Assembly: GCF_024256385.1 (NCBI RefSeq)
Contig: NZ_JAMLFW010000001.1
Coordinates: 2,914,001 to 2,978,000, forward strand
Direction of reading: 5' to 3'
DNA: 64,000 nt
Source of the DNA: Anatilimnocola floriformis
GTDB lineage: Bacteria; Planctomycetota; Planctomycetia; Pirellulales; Pirellulaceae
Shown: in pieces, positions 1-7,791 of the stretch
How positions within the stretch are numbered: position 1 is the stretch's first letter
Layout: every line of letters begins with the position of its first letter
Program-made: the position numbers and the translations under genes
The notes under the pieces: generated by a model
The model's input: the letters and a program-made list of their open reading frames with translations, nothing else
Told to the model about the DNA's origin: nothing
Database searches by the model: none

Positions 1-495
1 AAAGTAATTGATTTTGTTTTTGGAAATAGGCACCCAGTTCTGCTGCTGCTGATCGAACATTTCGACCGTTCCCGTCGCGGCGACCAAATGCGCGACCGGA
101 GCCGGAGCGGGAATGGGCTGAGCGATCGACGGCGCTGGATCGTTCTTTTTCTCAGGCCGCGGCAGCACCAGCAGTGCCAACAAGAATCCTGCCACTAGTG
201 TTAGCAATGGCGTGAGCCAGGTGCTCCACGCGATCGTGCGCGCGGCAACTGCTGGCGCAATCGTCGTTGTCGAGAGGCGTTCCATCACGCGCTCCGCGAC
301 TCGCGCTGCAGCTTGCGGTTCGGCGAGCGCGGTTTTCAGTAGCGGCAAATCTTGGGTCTCGGCGTTTTCGCGTTCGAGCAGCGCGAGGCAATCGGCGCAT
401 TGATTCAAATGCGTTTCGAGCGCGCGGGAGACCGTCTCGTCGGTTTCGCCCGCGAGCCAGGCCTGCAACTGAGATTGAAACTCTGCACAGTTCAT
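1..495 (-). CDS. Anti-sigma factor with zinc-finger motif and one membrane segment (partial, C-terminus outside window)
   Basis: The frame starts at ATG 495-493 and runs off the left edge, leaving 165 codons. Residues 1-40 hold the H-x3-C-x2-C pattern (HLNQCADC) typical of zinc-binding anti-sigma domains, here with an extra Cys at residue 3. One hydrophobic helix follows at about residues 88-110 (WLTPLLTLVAGFLLALLVL), then a Pro/Ala-rich linker and the start of an outer domain (VAATGTVEMF) that resembles the opening of a FecR-type domain. Its start overlaps the sigma factor stop as ATGA, which implies translational coupling. It probably holds that sigma factor at the membrane until a signal releases it. 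The nature of the missing C-terminal part is unknown. Confidence 0.82.
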   Translation of the reverse strand, partial: MNCAEFQSQLQAWLAGETDETVSRALETHLNQCADCLALLERENAETQDLPLLKTALAEPQAAARVAERVMERLSTTTIAPAVAARTIAWSTWLTPLLTLVAGFLLALLVLPRPEKKNDPAPSIAQPIPAPAPVAHLVAATGTVEMFDQQQQNWVPISKNKINYF

Positions 496-1133
496 CGCAA
501 CTCTTTACCCAAGTTCGCCACCGCTCCCAATCGTTCGCGCAACATCGCGCGGCCCTTGGTCAAACGCAAATTGATCGTTGCCCGCGAGGTTCCCTGCAAC
601 TCCGCGAGTTCCTGATAGGTCAATCGCTCGCAGTAATACAGCCACAACGTTTCGCGATACGCTTCCGGCAACTCAGCAACCGCGGCCCGCAACCGCTCGC
701 ACTCTTCGCGCCGCTCAGCCACCGTTTCGGCTGTTTCGCCGTGGCCTGGCGGATCGAAAACTCCCGCGCCGTTATCGAGCACCGAAAACGGTTGCTGTCC
801 GGTTTGCTTTGCCTTCCGCCAATCGAGACAAGCCCGCACGGCAATGCCGCGGAGCCACGGCCCGAATTTGTTTTGATCGGTGAGCGTCGCCAGTGCCTGA
901 AACGCCCGGACGAGCGACTCCTGCGCGAGGTCCTCGGCCATGTGCCCTCGTCCCGTATGCGACCGACAAACCGCGAGGATGGGCGCAGACCAGCGGCGGA
1001 CCAACTCGGCGTAACTCGCCAAACGGCCGGCAAGCGTCTGGCGGACCAGTTCGCCGTCGGTAATGTCGCAATAATCCTGCAAGCGGTCGATTCTCCGCCA
1101 GGCCCACCTCGGCGCGTTTCTCCCAGGCCACAA
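492..1133 (-). CDS. ECF-family RNA polymerase sigma factor
   Basis: About 213 residues. Region 2 is clear (AYAELVRRW-like helix, then AEDLAQESLVRAFQAL and the FGPWLRGIAVRACLDW helix). Region 4 follows (LPEAYRETLWLYYCERLTYQELAELQGTSRATINLRL as separate helices, with the recognition helix near GTSRATINLRLTKGR). The length and absence of regions 1 and 3 fit the ECF group. It is followed at a 4-base ATGA overlap by its likely anti-sigma factor. The first 20 or so residues look unlike the family, so translation may really begin at an internal TTG (near LQDYCDITDGEL); the exact start is uncertain. Confidence 0.88.
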   Translation of the reverse strand: MWPGRNAPRWAWRRIDRLQDYCDITDGELVRQTLAGRLASYAELVRRWSAPILAVCRSHTGRGHMAEDLAQESLVRAFQALATLTDQNKFGPWLRGIAVRACLDWRKAKQTGQQPFSVLDNGAGVFDPPGHGETAETVAERREECERLRAAVAELPEAYRETLWLYYCERLTYQELAELQGTSRATINLRLTKGRAMLRERLGAVANLGKELR

Positions 1134-1733
1134 CCTGCTGCGTCATTCTAAAGACGAGTGAGCGGTGAATGGTAATAGTCAGAATTTGCAGCCGGGAGCC
1201 TCGCCCGCCTTGCGCTCCTGGTGGACGTTGGACCTGAGTTGTCCGAGCGCCGGGAATAATGAGAGACATCCCTAACTCGGGCGCGAGGTACGCGCGGCTG
1301 GAGCTAATGACTGCTGCGCGGATCGAAACTCAGAGCGATGAGAGGACGGGTGATCGAATGTTTGTCGCGAGCGATCAGGAGGTTATAGGAGCGGCCGAGA
1401 GGGGTTATACGAGGGTATATCGGTGTGATAATGCGTTATTGGACGATCGCCAGAACTTAACGCGCAAGTCGTTTCTAGAAAACACGTTAGGTATTCTTTC
1501 TAGCCAATCAAATTCGGGCGCGCTGTTATAATATTTTCAGGCGTCTTTGGCGTAAGTCCTTTAGCGGTAAAGCTTTTCACCGAAAACAAAATTGCCTGAG
1601 GTGTTATAAATCCATCGGCTGAAATGGGGGCAAAGGCTGGCGATTGCTGGCTTATTAACTTCGGCGGGTCGGTCTACTTCCTCCCAGGGAAAGTTTCGCG
1701 GTTCGAAGGGTGGGCAATCACAGGAGTGCGAAC
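1134..1733. other. 600-base intergenic region between divergent genes
   Basis: No convincing gene is seen; the short frames here have no family features. The middle (about 1380-1620) is clearly richer in A+T than its surroundings. It holds GGTTATA at 1381-1387 and again at 1403-1409, and a TATAAT box at 1527-1532 without a good partner -35. It must carry the promoters for the sigma factor operon (leftward) and for the gene at 1734 (rightward). Confidence 0.6.
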
Positions 1734-3125
1734 ATGAAACGCTGGGTGCTAGGGGGATTGGGAGTCGTGTTGCTGGGGGCGATGGTCTGGTCGTTCAGCG
1801 GAGCGGCGGAGAGCGTCTTGCCGAGTCGCAATTCCACGCCGAACGACGGCCGGGCGGCGAACCTGGGAGATGATCCGCTCGTCGTGCATGAGTGGGGGAC
1901 GTTCACCAGCTACTCGGGCTCCGATGGTGGGCGGCTGGAGTTTCGGCCGTTGTTCGACGACGACCTGCCTCACTTTGTGCAAGACCGGAGCACGGGTTCG
2001 GGCTTCGGCGTGTTCTCGAAGGTGAGCTACCGGTCGCTGGTGCGGATGGAAACGCCGATCACCTACTTCTATACGAAGCAGCCGCGCGACGTGCGCGTGA
2101 AAGTCGCTTTTCCCGAGGGGTTGCTGACGGAGTTTTATCCACCGGCTGCAATCTCGCCGCCGTACAAGGGTTACACCGAACCGCAGAAGAACTCGGCGCT
2201 CGACTGGGGTACCGTCCGGTTAATTCCTGAAGACTATCTCGCGCCGAAGATGGACGATGCACGCTTGGCCAAGGTGATTGCCAAGCGGACCGCTCAAGCC
2301 CTGCCGCCGCATGCCGATTACAACAATCACTACGCTTACGCGCGACAAACCGATGCGGCGCTGGTTCATCTGCAACAGCCGGCACTTCCCAAAGCGTTCA
2401 TCTATGAGCCCGTCGATCACTTCGAAAAATTCTTGTTCTATCGCGGCCTCGGTAATTTCAAGTTGCCGATGAAGGTGCAAGCGCTCGGCAAAGGCAAAGC
2501 ACTGGTGAATAACAGTGGCGCCGAACCGATCGCCTGGATGATGCTGCTCGATGTGAATGGTGAGGAACTGCGGTTCGCTTCGTTCGATGGCGTGGGCGCT
2601 GGTCAGCAGCGCGAGGTGGCGTTGCCAGCGAACGTCAGCACGATCGATGATCTGGCAGCCGAACTAACGTCTGCGCTGGTGAGCACTGGGCTGTATGAAA
2701 AAGAAGCGGTGGCGATGGTCAACACATGGCGGTCGTCGTGGTTCGGCGAGCAAGGGACGCGGCTGTTGTATTTCGTGCCGCAATCGCTAACCGATCAGCT
2801 GTTGCCACTCACGATCGAACCGAAACCGGCCGAGACGATTCGCGTCCTCGTCGGCCGATTGGATTTGATGACTCCCGAACAAGAAGCGGCGATCACCAAG
2901 CTGGTGAAAGAGAGCGCCGCAGCCCGTCGGGCTGGCCAACAAAAGGCGAACGACGAAGGCGTGGCATTTCAATATCAACTGCCTGATGCGGTTCGCAAGC
3001 TCGGCCGGTTGGCGGAACCTGCGCTCACTCGGGTGCGACACGCGTCGACCGATACCGCGCTGAGCAACGAAGCGACCACGCTGATTCACGAACTGCATCG
3101 CGACCTGGAGGAACAGAAAAAGTAG
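1734..3125 (+). CDS. Uncharacterised secreted protein with HEWGTFTS motif
   Basis: I chose ATG 1734 because AGGAG lies seven bases before it (1722-1726) and because it begins a good signal peptide or anchor (MKRWVLGGLGVVLLGAMVW). The upstream in-frame GTG at 1710 has neither. The protein is 463 residues. The mature part opens with VVHEWGTFTSYSGSDG, a motif I associate with a family of uncharacterised exported proteins, and ends in a charged helical tail (about residues 385-463) rich in Glu, Arg and Ala. No catalytic motif was recognised. It stands alone as a transcription unit: a large gap lies before it and a hairpin after it. Confidence 0.8.
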   Translation: MKRWVLGGLGVVLLGAMVWSFSGAAESVLPSRNSTPNDGRAANLGDDPLVVHEWGTFTSYSGSDGGRLEFRPLFDDDLPHFVQDRSTGSGFGVFSKVSYRSLVRMETPITYFYTKQPRDVRVKVAFPEGLLTEFYPPAAISPPYKGYTEPQKNSALDWGTVRLIPEDYLAPKMDDARLAKVIAKRTAQALPPHADYNNHYAYARQTDAALVHLQQPALPKAFIYEPVDHFEKFLFYRGLGNFKLPMKVQALGKGKALVNNSGAEPIAWMMLLDVNGEELRFASFDGVGAGQQREVALPANVSTIDDLAAELTSALVSTGLYEKEAVAMVNTWRSSWFGEQGTRLLYFVPQSLTDQLLPLTIEPKPAETIRVLVGRLDLMTPEQEAAITKLVKESAAARRAGQQKANDEGVAFQYQLPDAVRKLGRLAEPALTRVRHASTDTALSNEATTLIHELHRDLEEQKK

Positions 3126-3197
3126 TCGCCGGCTTACTTGGTGAGTCGCAACAGACTCCACGCGAAAGGTGACTGTCGGCATTCTTTCCTGGCGCAG

Positions 3198-3221
3198 CGC
3201 GGGCAGTTACACTGGCCCGCG
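3198..3221. terminator. GC-rich hairpin between the HEWGTFTS gene and the first ThuA gene
   Basis: CGCGGGC (3198-3204) pairs with GCCCGCG (3215-3221). The stem continues as AGT/ACT around a three-base TAC loop with one bulged G. It lies 73 bases after the preceding stop and 43 before the next start. There is no T tract, so termination is uncertain. The loop side also holds TACACT (3208-3213), a possible -10 box for the ThuA gene; the two readings compete. Confidence 0.4.
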
Positions 3222-3264
3222 TTCCGTCAGCGACGATAACACCTTTCCCAGCGTGGAGTTTTTC

Positions 3265-4155
3265 ATGCGTTCGACTTCCTTGCTCAGTTTGTTCTTTTGC
3301 GCACTGCTGGCCATCGGTTTGCAAGCGGCCGAGCCGAAGCTCAAAGCCCTCATCATCGAAGGGCAAAATAATCACGGCAATTGGCCGCAGACCACGAAGA
3401 TGATGAAGAGCTACCTGGAACAATTCGGGCTCTTTGCTGTGGATGTGGCTACGACGGCGGCGAAGGGAACTGACCCCAGCTTCAAGCCGGAGTTCGACAA
3501 GTATGCGGTGGTGGTCTCGAACTACAACGGCGCCGATTGGCCGAAGGAAACGCAGCAAGCGTTTGTCGATTATGTGAAAGGTGGCGGCGGGTTCGTCGTC
3601 GTACATGCAGCCGACAATTCCTTCGGCAACTGGCCCGAATATAACGAGATGATCGGCCTCGGCGGTTGGGGCGGCCGCAATGAAAAGAGCGGCCCGTACG
3701 TCTACTTCAACGACAAGGGCGCCGAGACTCGCGACGAGTCGAAGGGGAACGGCGGCAGCCACGGCGCGCAGCACGCTTTCCAGATCATTACGCGCGACGC
3801 CGAGCATCCCATCACCAAGGGCCTGCCGAAGGCCTGGATGCATGTGAACGACGAACTCTACGACCGCTTGCGCGGCCCGGCCACGAACATGACGATTCTC
3901 GCGACTGCTTATGCCGCCAAAGGCAAGGGCGGCACCGATCGTCACGAGCCTATGCTGATGACGCTCAACTACGGCAAGGGGCGCGTCTTCCACACCCCGA
4001 TGGGCCACGGCAACGACTCGCAAGAATGCGTCGGCTTTATCACCTGCCTGCAGCGCGGCGCCGAATGGGCCGCCACGGGCAAAGTGACCGTGAAAGTGCC
4101 GGAAGACTTTCCGACGGAAGATAAGACGAGCCAGCGGAAGTTTGCAGGAAAATAG
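3265..4155 (+). CDS. Secreted ThuA-fold protein (trehalose-utilisation-like, class I glutamine amidotransferase fold)
   Basis: The start ATG 3265 follows GGAG (3255-3258) and begins a signal peptide (LLSLFFCALLAIGLQAAE). The product is 296 residues. The mature chain starts LKALIIEGQNNHGNW and includes DYVKGGGGFVVVHAADNSF and a late GKGRVFHTPMGHG, the pattern of ThuA-like domains. The family adopts a glutamine-amidotransferase-like fold, usually without the catalytic triad, and is common near sugar-catabolic genes. Here it is followed by a second ThuA-like gene and a SGNH hydrolase, suggesting a set of exported sugar- or ester-processing proteins. The substrate cannot be told from the sequence. 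Confidence 0.87.
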   Translation: MRSTSLLSLFFCALLAIGLQAAEPKLKALIIEGQNNHGNWPQTTKMMKSYLEQFGLFAVDVATTAAKGTDPSFKPEFDKYAVVVSNYNGADWPKETQQAFVDYVKGGGGFVVVHAADNSFGNWPEYNEMIGLGGWGGRNEKSGPYVYFNDKGAETRDESKGNGGSHGAQHAFQIITRDAEHPITKGLPKAWMHVNDELYDRLRGPATNMTILATAYAAKGKGGTDRHEPMLMTLNYGKGRVFHTPMGHGNDSQECVGFITCLQRGAEWAATGKVTVKVPEDFPTEDKTSQRKFAGK

Positions 4156-4166
4156 AAAGTTCTTAA

Positions 4167-4243
4167 GTAGCTGAATTCGCCAGAATTCAGAACCGCACCC
4201 GCACGCAAGACTCCACCATCTGAATTCTGGCGAATTCAGCTAC
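4167..4243. repeat. Perfect 25-base inverted repeat between the two ThuA genes
   Basis: Positions 4167-4191 and 4219-4243 are exact reverse complements with a 27-base spacer. Each arm contains two GAATTC sites. The element starts 11 bases after the first ThuA stop and ends 21 bases before the second ThuA start. It could form a long hairpin that acts as a terminator or mRNA stabiliser, or it may be a dispersed intergenic repeat. No T tract follows. Confidence 0.85.
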
Positions 4244-4264
4244 ATTTTTCGAAAGTTCCTCACC

Positions 4265-5266
4265 ATGAAATATCTCTCCCTCCTCCTCACGCTCCTTCCT
4301 CTTACCGCTTCGGCGGCTGGCGTTGTTTATGAAGGGACTGAAGGACCCGGCAAGGGGAAGCACATCGTGCTGATTGCTGGCGACGATGAATATCGCAGCG
4401 AAGAAGCCCTGCCTCAGCTTGGCCAGATTTTGGCGAAGCATCACGGCTTCAAGTGCACCGTACTCTTTCCGATCGGCAAGGATGGCACGATCGTTCCCAA
4501 CGCCGGCGAGAGCGATATCCCTGGCACCGAAGTGCTCGATACGGCGGACTTGATGATTCTCGGTCTGCGGTTTCGCGATTTGCCTGACGAGCAGATGAAG
4601 CCGATCGCCGATTACATCGAATCGGGCAAGCCGATCATCGGCCTGCGGACGTCGACGCATGCTTTCAATATCAAGCCGGGCAAGACTTACTCGAAGTACA
4701 CCTGGACCAACGGCGACAAGGAATATTCGAAGGGTTTCGGCAAGCAGGTGCTCGGCGAAACTTGGGTCAATCACCATGGCGCCCACGGCAGCCAGGCCAC
4801 GCGCGGTATCTTCGTGAAGGGTGAGGAGAGCAATCCGATTTTGAAGGGAATCGCCAGCGGCGAGATCTTTGGACCGAGTGATGTCTACACCATCAATCTG
4901 CCGTTGCCGGGCGACAGCAAGCCGCTCGTCATGGGCGAAGTGGTGGCTGGGATGAAGCCGGAAGATAAGGCCCTTGAAGGCGCCAAGAACGAGCCGATGA
5001 TGCCGGTGGCGTGGACCAAGACGTATCAGACATCGAGCGGCAAAACGGCTCGTGTTTTTACGACCACGATGGGGGCTGCTACCGACCTGACCAACGAAGC
5101 GCTGCGTCGGCTGGTGGTGAATGCCAGCTTTTGGTGCCTGAAGATGGAAGAGAAGATCCCCGAGAAGGCCAACGTCGACATCGTCGGCGAATACAATCCT
5201 TCGCCGTTCAAATTTGGCGGTTTCAAAAAGGGCGTGAAGCCTGAGGATCATGCGTGGAAGAAGTAG
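4265..5266 (+). CDS. Second secreted ThuA-like protein
   Basis: 333 residues, starting with a signal peptide (MKYLSLLLTLLPLTASAAG). The body begins KGKHIVLIAGDDEYRSEEALP and contains ADLMILGLRFRDLPDEQ, ESGKPIIGLRTSTHAF and VNHHGAHGSQATRG, consistent with a ThuA or glutamine-amidotransferase-like fold of a subtype different from the preceding gene. The sequence ends with a stretch that names the mature body C-terminus, KPEDHAWKK. Its stop overlaps the next gene by 13 bases, so the two are very probably co-translated. The function is inferred only as carbohydrate-related and extracytoplasmic. Confidence 0.83.
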   Translation: MKYLSLLLTLLPLTASAAGVVYEGTEGPGKGKHIVLIAGDDEYRSEEALPQLGQILAKHHGFKCTVLFPIGKDGTIVPNAGESDIPGTEVLDTADLMILGLRFRDLPDEQMKPIADYIESGKPIIGLRTSTHAFNIKPGKTYSKYTWTNGDKEYSKGFGKQVLGETWVNHHGAHGSQATRGIFVKGEESNPILKGIASGEIFGPSDVYTINLPLPGDSKPLVMGEVVAGMKPEDKALEGAKNEPMMPVAWTKTYQTSSGKTARVFTTTMGAATDLTNEALRRLVVNASFWCLKMEEKIPEKANVDIVGEYNPSPFKFGGFKKGVKPEDHAWKK

Positions 5267-6231
5267 TTGCTTCGCCGCAGAAACCGGCAGCGAGAAAAAG
5301 ACGCTGGCTGCGGGCAATCCTCCTGCTCGGCGGTGCGCTGATTCTGCTCGCCGCTGGCTACGTCCATTACTGGCTGTACCTGCCGATCGGCACTGGACCG
5401 GCAGGTCGAGCCGTGCCTCTCGAGCCGTTTCAGTCGCCGTGGACCGACCGCAAAGTCTTGCTCGTCGGCGTGGGCGACAGTGTAACGGCAGGCCTCGGTT
5501 CCACGCCGGGCCGATCTTATTTTCAACGGCTGCACGACCCTCGTCCAGATGATTTTGCGGACGTGAAGGGCCGCACTCTAAAGGCTGTGCTGCCGAATCT
5601 AACCACGCTCAACATCGCCCAGTCCGGCAGCAACTCGCTGCAGCATGTCGAACAGGTTGAGAAGAAATTGCCGCTGCAGCCGGCTGATGTCTTTGGCCTC
5701 GTCGTGATGACCAGCGGCGGCAATGACTTGATCCATTGGTACGGCCGAACACCGCCCAAGGAAGCGGCCATGTATGGCGCCACGCTCGCGCAAGCCGAGC
5801 CGTGGATCGCCAACTACGGCCAGCGGATGAATGAACTCTTCACGCGGATCGACGAGAAATTCCCCGGTGGCTGCTTGATCTTTGTCTGCGATATCTACGA
5901 CCCTTCCGACGGCTACGGCAATCCCGAGAGTGCGTACCTGCCACCCTGGCCCGACTGCGTTCCGATTCACACTCGCTACAACGAAGCGTTACGAGCATCG
6001 GCCGCCAAGCATGCAGCCGTGTGTCTTGTTCCCATGCATGCGGAGTTCCTCGGCCACGGCATTCACTGTCGCAAGTTCTGGTCCAAGCACTATCGCTCGG
6101 CCGATCCGCATTACTGGTACTTTGAAAACCTGGAAGATCCGAACGACCGCGGCTACGACGCGGTTCGGCGGCTGATGCTGCTGCGGATGGTTGAAGAGCG
6201 CGAGACGATTGCTGCGAAACAGGGGAACTAG
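5254..6231 (+). CDS. Membrane-anchored SGNH/GDSL-type hydrolase
   Basis: 325 residues with a GTG start that lies inside the end of the preceding gene. An N-terminal signal-anchor helix (about residues 20-42, AILLLGGALILLAAGYVHYW) precedes the catalytic domain. Block I is VGVGDSVTAGLG with the nucleophile Ser, block III is TSGGNDLIHW with the oxyanion Asn, and the C-terminal block V lies near DPNDRGYDAVRR, though the usual D-x-x-H is not clear there (the nearest His is in DPHYWY). The fold hydrolyses esters or acetyl groups. Its coupling to two ThuA-like genes suggests a shared extracytoplasmic substrate. Confidence 0.82.
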   Translation: MEEVVASPQKPAARKRRWLRAILLLGGALILLAAGYVHYWLYLPIGTGPAGRAVPLEPFQSPWTDRKVLLVGVGDSVTAGLGSTPGRSYFQRLHDPRPDDFADVKGRTLKAVLPNLTTLNIAQSGSNSLQHVEQVEKKLPLQPADVFGLVVMTSGGNDLIHWYGRTPPKEAAMYGATLAQAEPWIANYGQRMNELFTRIDEKFPGGCLIFVCDIYDPSDGYGNPESAYLPPWPDCVPIHTRYNEALRASAAKHAAVCLVPMHAEFLGHGIHCRKFWSKHYRSADPHYWYFENLEDPNDRGYDAVRRLMLLRMVEERETIAAKQGN

Positions 6232-6307
6232 AGGGATCGACCTGGTGTGAACGACTGCCGTCAGTACTGGCCGAGCGCCTGCAGCAGTTACTGGACAACC
6301 CAGACGG

Positions 6308-6922
6308 TTAAGCAGTACGCGGTGCTATTCGCCAGCGTTTGGCAATCTCCACTACTCGCGCCTCCAGGTCGGCGAACGAACCATCGTTCAGAAGGCAGAT
6401 GCTTGCGCGTTGGCGTTTAGTTTCCAGTGGCAGTTGCGTTGCTTCCCGGCGGGCGAGTTCACCGGCATCCCAGCCGCGGGTGCGTGCGCGGGCCAGTCGC
6501 TGTTCTTGGGGTACGTCGACGAATACGATTTGGTCGCAAAGCTGGTCCCAACCGGCTTCGAGTAACAAGGCTGCGTCGACGACTGCAGCGGGAGCGCTCG
6601 CCTCGCGAAGTTCGTCGAGTTGGGCCTTCAAACGCACAGCAATCCGCGGATGACTCACGCTGTTGAGGAATTGCCGCTCTGTCTCGTTACCCGGCGCGAA
6701 GACAATTTTGGCGACAGCCGAACGATTGATTTGACCCGAGTCGGTGAGAATGCCACGGCCCCAACGAGCGACCAGCTGAGCGATGACGGCGGGCTCGTGC
6801 AGCACTTCGTGGCCGGCCTGATCGGCATCGAGAATGACAGCGCCCAGTTGCGCAAAAAGTTTGGCTACGGCGCTTTTGCCGCTCGCTACGCCGCCGATCA
6901 GACCAATGGTGAGCATTCCCAC
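6308..6922 (-). CDS. coaE: Dephospho-CoA kinase
   Basis: 204 residues, the normal size for CoaE, which phosphorylates dephospho-CoA in the last step of coenzyme A synthesis in the cytoplasm. The P-loop GGVASGKS is at residues 10-17, followed by the DADQAGHEVL substrate-binding block and VVDAALLLEAGW with the conserved acidic and hydrophobic positions. The first codon is GTG at 6922; ATG at 6916 (MLTIGLIGG) is an equally good start and neither has a strong Shine-Dalgarno sequence. A minus-strand TACACT box lies about 90 bases upstream. Confidence 0.95.
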   Translation of the reverse strand: MGMLTIGLIGGVASGKSAVAKLFAQLGAVILDADQAGHEVLHEPAVIAQLVARWGRGILTDSGQINRSAVAKIVFAPGNETERQFLNSVSHPRIAVRLKAQLDELREASAPAAVVDAALLLEAGWDQLCDQIVFVDVPQEQRLARARTRGWDAGELARREATQLPLETKRQRASICLLNDGSFADLEARVVEIAKRWRIAPRTA

Positions 6923-7007
6923 AGGATAATCGAGTGAGGCGCCGACCGGGATGGAGGGGCAGCTTCCAGAGCCCGGCAGGCGCCTCGAGTGCTAGCCGGC
7001 GAAAAGC

Positions 7008-7013
7008 AGTGTA
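7008..7013 (-). promoter_or_regulatory. Candidate -10 box (TACACT) for coaE
   Basis: On the minus strand this reads CAGTACACTGC, 86-91 bases before the coaE start. The same TACACTG core precedes genes at 3265 and 32511. No matching -35 was found, so this rests on recurrence alone. Confidence 0.3.
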
Positions 7014-7164
7014 CTGGAGGCGGAAGAATTTATCGCACGCGAACCAAATGTGAGTAACGTGAAAAAATCACCCGGCTGGGCCATTGACAGTCTACTGACA
7101 CACATCTGTCAGCCTCCGTCAACCAAACGGGCAGGAAAGCTAATCGGAAGTTGAGCGAAACCGG

Positions 7165-7791
7165 CTACTTCGAGGGGCCGGCCCCGAGGATCAAGCGGAC
7201 TAATTCGATGTCGTTTTCGACCTTCAATTTCTCGAGCAATTTGCTGCGGTGCTTCGCGACAGTTTGGATGCTCACATCGAACTCGGTGGCGATCTGTTTG
7301 ACCGTGCGGCCCGCGACGAGGCGGTCCATCACTTCTCGCTCGCGCTCGGTCAGCGTACTGAGCAGCGGCGACAAATCGGGCTGCCCGCGCGATGCCTTGC
7401 GTACCGCCATATCGCGGGTGAGCGACGTACGAATCAGATCGAGCAGGGCCTGATCATCGAGCTGCGTCTTTTCCAGGAAGTCGACCGCGCCGTCGCGAAA
7501 GGCCCTCCGGCAGGCGGCCAGATCGCCGTGCGCGGTCAGGAAGATGATAGGAATCTGCGATCCTCGTTCGCGCAGAATCTGTTGCATATCCAGTCCGGTC
7601 AATTCTGGCATGCGAACGTCGGCGACCAGGCAGCCTGAACGCTCGAGGTCGAAACGCGTCAGAAATTCGCGCGGTGATTGAAAGCTCTCGACGGCCAAGC
7701 CGTCAGATTGAATGAGGAATGTCAGCGAGCGCAAGGCGCCCGGATCGTCATCCACCAAGAACACGGTTTGTGCGATCGACTCTGGCGTCAT
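7165..7791 (-). CDS. FixJ-type response regulator (receiver plus LuxR HTH)
   Basis: 208 residues from ATG 7791, which has GAGGA about eight bases upstream (the longer frame starts at a TTG). The receiver domain has the acidic pocket DDD at 14-16, phospho-acceptor Asp 58 (VADVRMPELTG), Thr 86 and Lys 108. A LuxR-type helix-turn-helix follows (LTEREREVMDRLVAG, then QIATEFDVSIQTVAKHRSKL). It is the transcriptional output partner of the histidine kinase whose 3' end it overlaps by 44 bases. This matches FixL/FixJ-type gene order and implies coupled expression. Target genes are unknown. Confidence 0.93.
   Translation of the reverse strand: MTPESIAQTVFLVDDDPGALRSLTFLIQSDGLAVESFQSPREFLTRFDLERSGCLVADVRMPELTGLDMQQILRERGSQIPIIFLTAHGDLAACRRAFRDGAVDFLEKTQLDDQALLDLIRTSLTRDMAVRKASRGQPDLSPLLSTLTEREREVMDRLVAGRTVKQIATEFDVSIQTVAKHRSKLLEKLKVENDIELVRLILGAGPSK

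Noticed and set aside
1259-1531. Small plus-strand frame in the 600-base intergenic region
   Set aside because: No ribosome site, no family, unnatural composition, and it crosses the A+T-rich part where promoters are expected.
7085-7112. TGACAG/CTGTCAG half-sites after the FixJ-type regulator
   Set aside because: A six-base stem (7095-7100 with 7107-7112) is too short to claim as terminator or operator without other evidence.
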